From Acidimicrobiia bacterium (GTDB lineage: Bacteria; Acidobacteriota; Vicinamibacteria; Vicinamibacterales; UBA2999): a DNA stretch of 39,516 nt. Location of the stretch: the NCBI GenBank assembly GCA_016871275.1, contig VFZG01000015.1, positions 30,001 to 69,516 of the forward strand. Direction: 5' to 3'. How positions within the stretch are numbered: the stretch's first letter is position 1; each line of letters begins with the position of its first letter. Below the pieces are notes generated by a model. That model did not search any database, was not told the origin of the DNA, and saw only the letters and a program-made list of their open reading frames with translations. Of the stretch, positions 1-10,166 are shown piece by piece. A program made the position numbers and the translations under genes.

Positions 1-1815
<1,815 letters not shown>

Positions 1816-2155
1816 TTATTCACTTCGCTCGATGAGCGTGGGTGTGTGGTCAAAAAACGATCGATTGCATCCGCCGTCGCTCGCTCCGCGAGTTGTGGCG
1901 AGACCCGCCAGAGCGCTTCGCGCGAAGGCGGGGAATATCCAGTTCAGCAAGCAACACCGTTCTTTACAACAGAATGCTCTGGGACGATCCACCTTCGCGC
2001 CCTGCGGGCGCTTCGGTGGACAAGCCGCATCAGCAGGCTTGTCCGCCGTAGCTCGTAGAGCGGAGGAGGAATCCCAGACACCAAGATTCACGGCGGTTCG
2101 ACGAACGTTGCTATGAACGTTCTGCGAACGAACGTCGAACAGACGTGAAACAGTT
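1816..2155. other. 23S-5S internal spacer with hairpins
   Basis: This 340-bp spacer holds no tRNA and no credible gene. It contains an imperfect hairpin at about 1988-2020, whose arms 'tccacc' and 'ggtgga' flank a GC-rich 'gcgccc/gggcgc' stem. A second, perfect 9-bp stem follows: 'ggacaagcc' (2019-2027) pairs with 'ggcttgtcc' (2037-2045) across a 9-nt loop. These are probably rRNA processing stems or copies of a dispersed palindromic element. The last part (2090-2140) carries several degenerate copies of 'gaacgtt'. Confidence 0.6.
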
Positions 2156-2273
<118 letters not shown>

Positions 2274-2280
2274 ATTCTTC

Positions 2281-2320
2281 AAAGAGCCTCAGTGAGAGAT
2301 CACTGAGGCTCTTTTCTTGT
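2281..2320 (+). terminator. rrn operon intrinsic terminator
   Basis: A perfect 15-bp stem (2281-2295 with 2300-2314), written 'aagagcctcagtga' and its reverse complement, closes on a 4-nt GAGA loop and runs into 'ttttcttgt'. It stands just after 5S rRNA and fits a Rho-independent terminator of the rRNA operon. The Oar-like gene on the other strand ends at 2352, so the hairpin could also stop that convergent transcript. Confidence 0.92.
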
Positions 2321-2351
2321 ACGCCGGTTGCATCGTCAGGGGCCCGCTGGA

Positions 2352-4880
2352 TCAGAACTGAAAGCGTACGCCCAATTCGACGTCCCTGGCATCGGCGGCT
2401 GACGTCGGGATGCCGAAGTACCTCGAAGTCATGACGCCGCTCGGGTTGCGCAGATTGACGAGATTGAAGGCGTTGTCGATGTTGGCGTAGACGCTGAGCT
2501 GTCTACCCTGCCTGCCTCCGAGCGTGATCGTCTTGGAGATGGTGGCATTGGCATTGAAGAAGCGCGGACCATTGGCGCTGTTGCGCGCTACCCCCGCGGG
2601 ACGGTCGGTCGTGTTCTGGTCGCCGTTGTCGTCCCGGCCAGTGGTGATGTTATAGGGGAACCCGCTGTGCCCGGTGCCGCTCAGCGTCAGCAGCACGCCG
2701 AACGGCGCTCTGGAGTTCACCGTGAAGTTGTAGCGGTGCCGGGCGCTGAAGCCCGACCGGCCCCAGTCGGCCTCCGGGTCATAGTTGTTCATCGGTACAT
2801 AGAACGGCATGTCTCCGTTGCTGTTGTCCGACGAGACCGTCCAGCCCGCGTTGTAGTTGAGAAACTTCAGCCGCTGCCGCACCCCGACGCGCAGGCTATG
2901 CGATTGCGACCTGCCGTCGGACTCCAGCCGCAGAATGCTGCCTTCGTTCGGAATCGGCCTCGTCGTCTCGCCCGGACGCGGTGCGTTCAGATCGCGTGAC
3001 CTGAAGCGGTTCATGCCGCGGTTGAACTCGTAAGCGCTATCCACCATGAGGTTCCACGGCAGGGAGCGCTCGACGCTCAGCGAGGCGCGGGCTTCGTACG
3101 GGATCAGCAGGTCTGGTGCCAGCACCCGCCGCGAAACCGGAGGCACAACGGCCGAGCCGCCGGCAAACGCGTCCGGATACGACGGGCTGCTCACCACCAC
3201 TTCGGACTGGCGGCGCCCGTCGAGCCGGACGACGTCTTCGTAGGTGTTGACGTTCAGGTTCTGGTGAAAGAGGCCTGCGCCGCCACGAATGACGGTGGCC
3301 GATCCGACGGCATACGCAAACGCCATCCGCGGATCGGGGTTGATGTAATCCGCGACATGCGACTGCACTTCGTAGCGTAACCCCGCGAAGAACGTCAGAC
3401 GGCGATTGACGCGCCAATCGGTCTGCACGAACACCCCGCCCTCCGTCTGATGGACGTCGAGACGTGGGTCGCCGCGGGTGATGCGGTAGGTGAGCGGGGT
3501 GCCGGCCTGGAAATCCGCCAGACTTGAAAACGTGTACCTGCCGAGGAAGCCGTCCTGGGAGTAGGAATTGGCCGTGCGATAGTTGAATTCGGTGCCGGCC
3601 TTGATGGTGAGCCGCTCGCCCTCGAACCAGAACGTGTTGGTGAACGAGTAATTGCGGCTGGTGCGGCGGTTATCCTGGCCGCCGCCGCCGCTCCTGAACG
3701 CATCCAGCACGTCAATGGCCACCTGCCGAGTCACGGATTGGTTGCTGTTGCGGAATCCGAACACATTGACGATCGACTCGTGCAGCAGCCGCGGCGAGAT
3801 CGTCCACATCTCCCTCAGACCCACGCTCATGTCGCTGCCGCTCGAGTCCCAGCCGCGCTCGGGAAGCGTGAATCCGCCAATCCCGTTGTTGCTGCTGTGA
3901 CGGTTCGCATACCGCGCGTTGAAGTGGAGGGCGTGACTCGCCCCGAGCTGCAATTGGCCGCTCGCGCTGTAGCTGCGGTTGACGGCAGGCCGCACGATGG
4001 CGAACGACAGGTCTTCGGCCGGCGTGCTGGCCACCACCGTGTCACCGTTTTCCTGCTCGTTCTGGTTGAAGGTCAGACTCGCGGTCAGCACATTCTTGAT
4101 GAACGGGCCGCTGACGTTCGCGTTGATATTGCGCTGCTGAAACTCTGGCACCCTGGTGGCGAACGCATTCGTCGCCGTGAGGGCATTGTCGCGAAAATCG
4201 AAGCTGAAGTTGCCGTGATATGCGCCGACCCCGCCGCGCTGGATGACTTCGATGTTGGAGCCGCCGCGTTGGCCGCCTCGTCCTGGTCCGCCCCCGCCCG
4301 GCCCGCCTCCGCCCGGCCCGCCATAACCGGGGCCGCCATAACCGGGGCCGCCGCCGCGAAAGCTTGGCCCACTGCCGCCGCCAAACCCGAATCCGCCGCG
4401 GCCTCCGAAGTTCTCTGTCGTGTAGGCGTTGTTGTTGATTCGAATCTGGGCAATCTGCTCGGAGGTGGCTCGGGCCTCGACTCGGTCGGGGCCGCCAGCC
4501 GGCTTGGCCTCCGCCGCCCGCGCCGCCGTCCAGATCCGCTGCTGTTCCGGCGTGAGCAGCTCCTTCAGCTTTGCCTCGAACGCCTCGTTCATCCACTGGA
4601 TGCCCGAAAGCGCCCGGTCGCGATCGGCTCCCCGCACCGCGCCGCCGCTGAAATCCATGATGTCGCCGAACAGCCGCTCCGACGCCTGGCGTTGCTCCTC
4701 CATCACCAGGGTGAGCTCGGCGTTCTGCCGCTCGCTGAACGGGACGCCGGCCTCCCGAAGCACGCGCTCGACCTTCGCCTTCATCTCGTCCAACGGATTG
4801 GTCGTGGTCACCTGGCCCGCAGCCTCGACTGTCGAGACCGCAATGAGGAAGATGAAGGCTAGCGCGAGTCGGATGTACAC
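2352..4880 (-). CDS. Oar-like outer-membrane beta-barrel protein with N-terminal LTxxQ-like helical domain
   Basis: Probable outer-membrane protein of about 842 residues. A hydrophobic signal segment (LALAFIFLIAVSTVEAAG) is followed by a charged helical domain of about 100 residues containing 'LTPEQQ', reminiscent of Spy/CpxP-type periplasmic proteins. A Gly/Pro-rich linker with repeated GGPGYGG-like units follows. The rest (from 'SNIEVIQRGGVGAYHGN') resembles the plug and 22-strand barrel of Oar/TonB-dependent receptors, and the chain ends in an aromatic residue (VRFQF), as barrels do. The carboxypeptidase-like domain that usually begins Oar proteins and an obvious TonB box are missing. The start is uncertain: GTG at 4880 places the signal segment first, while the only ATG in frame (5066) would add 62 unlikely residues. 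Function could be uptake, adhesion or secretion; unknown. Confidence 0.8.
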   Translation of the reverse strand: MYIRLALAFIFLIAVSTVEAAGQVTTTNPLDEMKAKVERVLREAGVPFSERQNAELTLVMEEQRQASERLFGDIMDFSGGAVRGADRDRALSGIQWMNEAFEAKLKELLTPEQQRIWTAARAAEAKPAGGPDRVEARATSEQIAQIRINNNAYTTENFGGRGGFGFGGGSGPSFRGGGPGYGGPGYGGPGGGGPGGGGPGRGGQRGGSNIEVIQRGGVGAYHGNFSFDFRDNALTATNAFATRVPEFQQRNINANVSGPFIKNVLTASLTFNQNEQENGDTVVASTPAEDLSFAIVRPAVNRSYSASGQLQLGASHALHFNARYANRHSSNNGIGGFTLPERGWDSSGSDMSVGLREMWTISPRLLHESIVNVFGFRNSNQSVTRQVAIDVLDAFRSGGGGQDNRRTSRNYSFTNTFWFEGERLTIKAGTEFNYRTANSYSQDGFLGRYTFSSLADFQAGTPLTYRITRGDPRLDVHQTEGGVFVQTDWRVNRRLTFFAGLRYEVQSHVADYINPDPRMAFAYAVGSATVIRGGAGLFHQNLNVNTYEDVVRLDGRRQSEVVVSSPSYPDAFAGGSAVVPPVSRRVLAPDLLIPYEARASLSVERSLPWNLMVDSAYEFNRGMNRFRSRDLNAPRPGETTRPIPNEGSILRLESDGRSQSHSLRVGVRQRLKFLNYNAGWTVSSDNSNGDMPFYVPMNNYDPEADWGRSGFSARHRYNFTVNSRAPFGVLLTLSGTGHSGFPYNITTGRDDNGDQNTTDRPAGVARNSANGPRFFNANATISKTITLGGRQGRQLSVYANIDNAFNLVNLRNPSGVMTSRYFGIPTSAADARDVELGVRFQF

Positions 4881-5133
4881 CTCTAGATCGTGAGCGAATC
4901 GGCCGCGCAGGGCAACCCAGAAATTGTCTCGAATTGCAATCCGAAAGGTGGTGCCGCAACGAGGGCGCGGCGCACGATGTGGCACCCCGATTCCGGCGTG
5001 AGCTGCCCGAGGCGCAACACGCTTTCTTGAACTGCAGGTCGGCTGAACCGAAGTGCGCCCCGTCAAGTCCGGACAGTTTCCGGGGAATCACGCCATTTCG
5101 CTGCGGCATGGCGCTTGCAAGGCCAGCGGCGTG

Positions 5134-5580
5134 ATGGGTATGACTGTCGTTGCTTGCGTGATTGCTCTTGCTGTCCTTACCGCTGCTTGCTCCGCAACGC
5201 CGACATCGCCCTCAGGCTCGGCGGGTTCCTCGTCGGCCTACACCCTGGCCCAGCTCGAGGGTACCTGGCTACTTTCAGCCATTCAGGCCGCCGGAGCCGC
5301 GCGGCAGGACCGCCCTGACGGCGCCACCTATACGTTGACGCTCGCTGACGGCCGGCTGTCCTCGCGCGTCGACTGCAATTCGTGCGCGGGTGCGTTCTCG
5401 ATTTCCGGGCGCACTCTGACCGCCGGCCCGCTGCTGGCGTGCACACGAGCCGCTTGTCCGACCGCATCGTTCGAAGCGCTCTACATCGCGATCCTCAGCG
5501 GCGACAGCGAACTCGTGGTGAGCGGTTCAACGCTCACGCTGACCTCCGCCCGCGGCATCCTCTACTTCACGCGCCTCTGA
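5134..5580 (+). CDS. META-like domain lipoprotein
   Basis: A protein of about 148 residues beginning MGMTVVACVIALAVLTAACS, a lipoprotein-type signal with the acylated Cys near residue 19, followed by a Ser/Pro/Gly linker. The body (LEGTWLLSAIQ ... YTLTLADGRLSSRVDCNSCAGAF ... GPLLACTRAACPTASFE) has the pattern of META/HslJ-like small beta domains, where 'GTW.L' starts the fold and a late strand ends in the basic-aromatic stretch. Four to five Cys residues in the body could form disulphides. It is divergent from the barrel gene at 2352-4880. ATG 5134 was chosen because it puts the signal peptide first; GTG 5131 and ATG 5140 are alternatives. Role unknown, probably envelope stress or heat-shock-like. 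Confidence 0.65.
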   Translation: MGMTVVACVIALAVLTAACSATPTSPSGSAGSSSAYTLAQLEGTWLLSAIQAAGAARQDRPDGATYTLTLADGRLSSRVDCNSCAGAFSISGRTLTAGPLLACTRAACPTASFEALYIAILSGDSELVVSGSTLTLTSARGILYFTRL

Positions 5581-5590
5581 GGCGACCTCG

Positions 5591-6838
5591 TCAGGGCATC
5601 AACGCCTGATAGATCAGCGTCGGGAACACGTCCCTGATGTCGGTCGCGTTGGGCATCAGCTGGATCATCAACACCATCACCAGCCGCGTCTCCGGATCGA
5701 CACGATAGAGCGATCCGTAGGCGCCGCCCCATCCGAACGCCCCTTCGCTGCCCATCGCACTGGCGCCGTACCGATCGACCGTTTCGAAGCCTAGCCCCCA
5801 GCCAAGTCCGGTCATCGAGTGCAGCGTGCCGACCTGGTTTGTCGCCATCAGCTTCACCGATCGAGGTGAGAGCACCCGCACGCCATCCAGCGAGCCACCT
5901 AGGCGCATGGCTTCGAGAAACCGGCCGTAGTCGCGCGCGGTCGACAAGAGACCCGCGCCGCCGGCAAAATTCCGTCGCGGCCCGCCGACATATGCGCCCT
6001 GGCCTCGAGCGCCATCGTCGGCGCGGCCGTACTTGCCGTCTTCGCCGCTGCGATAGACCGCGGCGAGCCGATCCCTTTGTCCCTGTGGAAGGAAGAAATA
6101 GGTGTCCCTCATCCCCAGTGGACCGGTGATGCGATCGCGGAAATACGCATCGAGCGGCACGCCGGAAGCCTTCTCAACGATGCAGCCAAGGACGTCGGTG
6201 TTGTAGCCGTACACCCAGGCCTCACCTGGCTGCGTGACAAACGGCAGCGTGCCGAGCCGTTCCATTGTTTCGCAGACCACCTCGTCCTTGTCGGCCGTGT
6301 ACCATCCGGCGCCGGCCGCCGGCCCGAGGCCCTTGGCCTCGTAAAGCGATGCGATCGACGGATCGGTGCCGTACGAAATCCCCGCGGTGTGGGTCAGCAA
6401 GTCGCGAACGGTGATCGGACGCCTCGCCGGCACCTGAGTGACCGAGCCACGCTCGTTGGCGATTGCAACCGTGGTGCGTGCAAATGATGGAATGAAGGCG
6501 CCGGCGCGCGTGTTCAGGGCGAGCGCGCCTTCTTCGACCAGCTGCATCACCGCGGCGCTGGTGATCGCCTTGGTTTGCGACGCGATCCTGAAGATCGTGT
6601 CGGTCGTCATGCGACGGCCGGCTTCCTTGTCGGCCCAGCCGAACGCCTTGTCATAGACGACCTTGCCGTCCTGCATCACGAAGGCGACAATGCCGGCCAC
6701 ACGATCGCTGTCGACGTAACGCTGCAGGGCACGATCGATGATCGGCGCGCGGGCCTGGTCGAACCGGGCCGGCTGTGCTTGCGCGGCAACCGTGGCGGCC
6801 AGGGCGAGGAGGATCAGTATCAGCGTGGCTCTTCTCAT
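5591..6838 (-). CDS. Beta-lactamase-fold serine hydrolase (family VIII esterase-like)
   Basis: 415 residues with a cleavable signal peptide (about 1-20). The class C beta-lactamase/family VIII esterase fold is shown by Ser87-Gln-Thr-Lys90 (SxxK nucleophile and base), 'DLLTHTAGISYG' (147-157), and 'VYGYNTDVLG', where Tyr210 sits five residues before the Asp as in esterase EstB-type enzymes. 'GWGGAYGS' near the C-terminus replaces the KTG/HTG box. It probably hydrolyses esters or small peptides in the periplasm rather than beta-lactams; substrate unknown. It is the last gene of a minus-strand operon, 10 bp after the deacetylase-like gene. Confidence 0.88.
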   Translation of the reverse strand: MRRATLILILLALAATVAAQAQPARFDQARAPIIDRALQRYVDSDRVAGIVAFVMQDGKVVYDKAFGWADKEAGRRMTTDTIFRIASQTKAITSAAVMQLVEEGALALNTRAGAFIPSFARTTVAIANERGSVTQVPARRPITVRDLLTHTAGISYGTDPSIASLYEAKGLGPAAGAGWYTADKDEVVCETMERLGTLPFVTQPGEAWVYGYNTDVLGCIVEKASGVPLDAYFRDRITGPLGMRDTYFFLPQGQRDRLAAVYRSGEDGKYGRADDGARGQGAYVGGPRRNFAGGAGLLSTARDYGRFLEAMRLGGSLDGVRVLSPRSVKLMATNQVGTLHSMTGLGWGLGFETVDRYGASAMGSEGAFGWGGAYGSLYRVDPETRLVMVLMIQLMPNATDIRDVFPTLIYQALMP

Positions 6839-6848
6839 GATGACGGCC

Positions 6849-7832
6849 TCAGCGTCCGATTAACGGCTTCACGTGGTTGGCAATCTGTTCGTGGGTTGCG
6901 AACCAGACGCCGGGCTTCTGCTTGATGTATTCAACCAGCCGCTCCAGCATCGCCATGCGCGAGCGATGACCGATGTAGTGCGGATGCATCGTCAACAGGT
7001 AGAGCCCGCCTTCGTCATAGGCGACGTCGAACTCCGACCGAAACACCTCGTAGACCTGCCCGACCGACGGCATTGAGCCGTCGGCGTTTCCGCCAAAATA
7101 CGGCGCGTCGTCCAGGATCCGCTCAATCGGCAGCTCGACGACGCCGGTTGGTTTGCCATCGAGGAGGATTTCGTAGGGATCGTCACTGGCCATCAGGCTG
7201 CTGTCGTACAGGAATCCCGCCGCCTTGACCTGGCCCATCGTCCAGCCGCTGAACTTCCACGATGGCGCGCGATACCCGACCGGCCTGCGGCCGGTCATCC
7301 TGGTCAGCGTCTCGATCGACAGATTCAGGAGCCGCTGCTCCTCCTGCTCGTTGTTGAGGACGGGCAAGCGCTCATGGATCCAGCCGTGCACGCCAATCTC
7401 GTGTTGCTGCTTCGTGCCCTGGATTTTCGTGATCATCGCCGGGTGCAGCAGCGCGCTGGCGGCCGGAATGAAGAACGATGCCGGCACCTGCTGCCGATCG
7501 AGCATTCGCAGAATGCGCGGCAGGCCGTCGACAGCGCCGTACTCGCCGCGCGACAGGATCTCGTAATCGATCGTGCCAGTGGATAGCGCCGCCGTGGCGT
7601 TGTCCACGTCGAACGACAACCCGACGGCCACTGTTGCGCCGCCCGGCCAGGTGGCCTTCAGACGCTGGCCGGCGCTGACGTGAAACATCTGCGCCTTCAA
7701 CTGTTCGACGGACAACCGGGTTCCTGGCAGTGGATCGGGCCTGGTGTCCTGAGCGGCGGCAGGCGCCGCCGGTTGCTGAGCGCAGGCGGCGAGAGTCAGC
7801 AGGCCGGCGGCTGCCAGGAGACGGCGGATCAT
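6849..7832 (-). CDS. Polysaccharide deacetylase family lipoprotein
   Basis: 327 residues. The signal ends in a canonical lipobox (Leu-Ala-Ala-Cys17), so it is probably a lipid-anchored envelope protein. The NodB-type fold is seen from 'VGLSFDVDNAT' (motif 1, Asp75/Asp77), 'HEIGVHGWIHE' (motif 2, His149 and His153 as metal ligands), 'GYRAPSW' (motif 3) and 'LLTMHPHYIGH' (last His motif). The HPHYxGH ending and overall layout are closer to the PuuE-allantoinase/peptidoglycan deacetylase-like branch than to chitooligosaccharide deacetylases, so the substrate may be an N-formyl or cyclic amide rather than a glycan. Its ATG overlaps the stop of the upstream SGNH gene by 4 bp (ATGA). Confidence 0.88.
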   Translation of the reverse strand: MIRRLLAAAGLLTLAACAQQPAAPAAAQDTRPDPLPGTRLSVEQLKAQMFHVSAGQRLKATWPGGATVAVGLSFDVDNATAALSTGTIDYEILSRGEYGAVDGLPRILRMLDRQQVPASFFIPAASALLHPAMITKIQGTKQQHEIGVHGWIHERLPVLNNEQEEQRLLNLSIETLTRMTGRRPVGYRAPSWKFSGWTMGQVKAAGFLYDSSLMASDDPYEILLDGKPTGVVELPIERILDDAPYFGGNADGSMPSVGQVYEVFRSEFDVAYDEGGLYLLTMHPHYIGHRSRMAMLERLVEYIKQKPGVWFATHEQIANHVKPLIGR

Positions 7833-9022
7833 GGGCGCAGTCTACTGCCGCCGAACTCGTGCGACAACCACTCCTGCTGAAGGTAGGCGGTGAGCCGTTC
7901 CGCGGCCAGGCGGTTGCCTTCGACCGTGAAGTGGCCATCTCCGGGGATGTAGAGCCGCCGGAGGGAGCCTCGCTCGCGCAGCCACGGCTGCAGGTCCAGG
8001 TAGTTCATGCCCTCGGCGTCAAAGAACGCGGCCAGCTCGCGCTGCGGCTTGTCGACGTCCGCCGGCAGGCCCGCGTAGACATGGGGGGCCAGCTGCGATT
8101 GCTCGGGGATCACCATGAAGTAGATCGGAATTCCTTTTTCCGAAGCAAGCCGGTGCATGGCGCGCAGCAGCGTCTTGACGCGAGCGAACACGGATTCAGT
8201 CCGCTCCGCATAGCGAAACCGATAGTTGTAGGGCACCCGATCTTCCGGCGCATCTTGCGACGAGGCATAGACGATCGTGGCCACGCCAGGCAGCCACGCC
8301 TTGATCTTGGGCGCCAACTCCCACCAGATATCGACCATGCCCTGAAAGACATGTGAGCGGCTGGCAATGGGTATCCGGTATCGCACCGGGATCCGCCTCG
8401 GGACCCAGTAGTGATCGAGGACCTGGGTGTGGGCATTGCGAATGCGCACCGGCAAGCCGCCGGCGTCCGTTTCCAGCCATTCGTTTTCGAAGGCGTTCTC
8501 AGAGTCGAGGTCGTTGCCGATGAAGACGCCGACGACAATGGCGTCGGGATTGAGGGCGAGCCCCTCGTTCTTCAGATACAGGTAGTAGGTGTCCGGCGAG
8601 TAGCACGCGGCAAACCCTGCGTTGATCACCTCGACACGGCGCGGTGGCGATCCGGACAAGAGGAGCCTTTCGACCACGGCCGGATAGGTCTCGTCGTCAT
8701 TGACGCCCCATCCAAACGTAAACGAGTCGCCGATCACCAGCAGCCGGCGAGCGTCGCCTTTCTGAGCCGTGAACGCGGCGCCGCGGTACCCCTGGGCATT
8801 GATCGTGATGCCAGTGTCGAACTCCGAGGACGCGAGCCGGCCGGAGTAGTTCGGCCGCAGCCGGTATGGCAGCGTGTCGCTGGCGTCGAACATCGCCGGG
8901 TAGGCGTCGGTCAGCGCTAGGTAGGTTCGTCGGGGCGAGAATGCGCGGAGGGCCAGTTCAGCGGCGATCAGCGACACCGTCGTGCTCAGCACGATCGCGA
9001 TCAGCGCCTGTCGCCTCTTCAT
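7829..9022 (-). CDS. SGNH/GDSL-type hydrolase, membrane-anchored
   Basis: 397 residues from ATG 9022; an ATG 30 bp upstream is possible but adds no useful sequence. One N-terminal hydrophobic segment (about 7-24) acts as signal or anchor. The SGNH hydrolase blocks are visible: 'VIGDSFTFGWGV' with catalytic Ser100 (block I), 'NAGFAACYSPD' (block II Gly region), 'GVFIGNDLD' (block III Asn) and 'GDGHFTVEGNRLAAE' (block V Asp/His). Members of this group act as esterases or O-acetyl transferases/esterases on cell-surface polymers. It is the first gene of the operon with the deacetylase-like lipoprotein and the esterase, suggesting joint removal of acyl groups from an envelope or environmental polymer; that joint role is inference. 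Confidence 0.85.
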   Translation of the reverse strand: MKRRQALIAIVLSTTVSLIAAELALRAFSPRRTYLALTDAYPAMFDASDTLPYRLRPNYSGRLASSEFDTGITINAQGYRGAAFTAQKGDARRLLVIGDSFTFGWGVNDDETYPAVVERLLLSGSPPRRVEVINAGFAACYSPDTYYLYLKNEGLALNPDAIVVGVFIGNDLDSENAFENEWLETDAGGLPVRIRNAHTQVLDHYWVPRRIPVRYRIPIASRSHVFQGMVDIWWELAPKIKAWLPGVATIVYASSQDAPEDRVPYNYRFRYAERTESVFARVKTLLRAMHRLASEKGIPIYFMVIPEQSQLAPHVYAGLPADVDKPQRELAAFFDAEGMNYLDLQPWLRERGSLRRLYIPGDGHFTVEGNRLAAERLTAYLQQEWLSHEFGGSRLRP

Positions 9023-9057
9023 TCCGGGTAGTGTATCGAACCTTCCCGACATCCATA

Positions 9058-9094
9058 GCGTAGATAGGCATAGCGTAACTATGCCTATCTACGC
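9058..9094. promoter_or_regulatory. Perfect 16-bp inverted repeat over the padR start (probable operator)
   Basis: 'gcgtagataggcatag' (9058-9073) and its exact reverse complement (9079-9094) are separated by 5 bp (cgtaa). The right arm contains the padR ATG at 9081, and the left arm lies between padR and the divergent SGNH gene (ATG 9022). It could be the operator for PadR autoregulation and control of the divergent operon, or a hairpin that masks the start codon in mRNA. The symmetry is seen directly; binding is inferred. Confidence 0.7.
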
Positions 9095-9410
9095 CGGACT
9101 GCCGCCCGGGACGCTGGTGATGCTGATCCTGCGCGTGCTGCGGCAGGAACCCCTGCACGGGTATGCCATCGCGCAGAAGATTCGCGCGCTGTCGAGCGAT
9201 CAACTCAGCGTCGAAGAGGGATCGCTCTACCCGGCGCTGCAGAAGCTGCTGGCCAACGGCTGGGTGAAGGCGGAGTGGACCACATCCGACACCGGCCGGC
9301 AGGTGCGGAGCTATCGCCTGACGTCAAGGGGCCTCAAGCAGCTCGAGACCGAACAGGGCGACTACCAGCGGATGGCCGACGCCATTGCCGCCATTGTCGA
9401 GTCCACCTGA
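9081..9410 (+). CDS. PadR family transcriptional regulator
   Basis: 109 residues: a winged-helix repressor of the short (PadR-s1) type. 'GTLVMLILRVLRQEPLHGYAIAQKI' forms the first helices, 'LSVEEGSLYPALQKLLANGWVKAEW' is the recognition helix and hallmark GSLYPAL motif, and 'RSYRLTSRGLKQL' is the wing and dimerisation start. In Acidobacteriota such regulators normally stand beside large duplicated MacB-type permease genes; none is present here, so it is an orphan or controls the divergent hydrolase operon. ATG 9081 was chosen because homologues start just before 'GTL'; longer starts would run through the inverted repeat. Its 3' end overlaps the convergent amidohydrolase remnant. Confidence 0.9.
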   Translation: MPIYAGLPPGTLVMLILRVLRQEPLHGYAIAQKIRALSSDQLSVEEGSLYPALQKLLANGWVKAEWTTSDTGRQVRSYRLTSRGLKQLETEQGDYQRMADAIAAIVEST

Positions 9411-9865
9411 GGGGCACTTTTCTGCGACGCCTCTGGCATCTCGTCAACCGTCGGCGTCACCAGCGCGAGCTGCTGCAGGAAATGCGCGGCCGGCGTGGCC
9501 TTGATGCGCGCGGCGAGCGCGGCTTCAACGTCGGCAAGCGAACGGGCGCGCGACAGGTCGATACCGGGTCCGCCGCCGGCGCCGTGCAGGTGGTTGTCCA
9601 TCAGCCCGGGGATGACGGTCCTTCCCTCGAGGTCAAACATCCGGGTCGAGGGACCGCCGAGCGTCTTCATCTGGTCGTAATTGCCGAGCGTCAGGATGCC
9701 ATCGCCGGAGATGGCGACGGCTTCGTGGATCGTGACGTTGCGATCGACCGTGATGACCTTGCCGTTGAACAGGATCAGGTCCGGCGTCGCCGGGCGCGGC
9801 AGGATTTGCGCCGACGCCACCGCGCCGGCTGCGGCCAGCGCCAACAACGTTGGACGCCGGTGCAC
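9362..9865 (-). pseudogene. Truncated amidohydrolase (N-terminal fragment)
   Basis: About 167 codons from a GTG at 9865 after a signal-like stretch. The reading 'DLILFNGKVITVDRNVTIHEAVAISGDGI', 'DLEGRTVIPGLMDNHLHG' is the beta-sandwich plus the first metal-binding HxH motif of metal-dependent amidohydrolases (YtcJ/amidohydrolase_3 type, normally around 550 residues). After about residue 140 the family similarity stops and the frame runs out inside padR on the other strand. The remaining metal ligands and most of the TIM barrel are missing, so it cannot be catalytic. An ATG at 9958 would extend the frame with unlikely sequence. Confidence 0.72.
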
Positions 9866-10166
9866 CGGCGAAGCATACCCCGCTGATGGCACTTGCCTGG
9901 CTGCACGTGATTTTCGCCGGTGATGTTGCCGGAACTGCGCGAAAATGCATGGCAGCACAACGAGTTCACTGCCGATAACCCCCTCCGGAAGAGACGCCCC
10001 CGGCGGGCGACAGTCTCGTCGACGGGCGTCGGGCTCGAAAACCCGGCGCAGCGATTTCGGCTAACTACAGGTGTTGCCGCACGTTGGGCGGAATCGGGAA
10101 GGCGCTTCGTCGTCACGCTACCTGTAGTGGCACAGGACGGCTCAAACATTGCACAATAGCAGTCAC
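9866..10166. other. Intergenic region upstream of the S41 peptidase
   Basis: About 300 bp without a credible gene. It carries a 9-bp inverted repeat, 'actacaggt' (10064-10072) and 'acctgtagt' (10120-10128), with 47 bp between the arms, which could be an operator or a long-range RNA stem ahead of the protease gene. GC-rich complementary stretches at about 9995-10040 could also fold. No riboswitch class was recognised. Confidence 0.35.

Noticed and set aside
3738-4862. 374-codon open frame on the plus strand opposite the Oar-like gene
   Set aside because: It is the antisense shadow of a high-GC gene, Arg/Ala-rich without any family motif, while the minus strand gives a clear barrel protein with signal segment.
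4042-5109. 355-codon minus-strand frame overlapping the start of the Oar-like gene
   Set aside because: Another frame of the same strand; Arg/Gly/His-rich with no recognisable domain.
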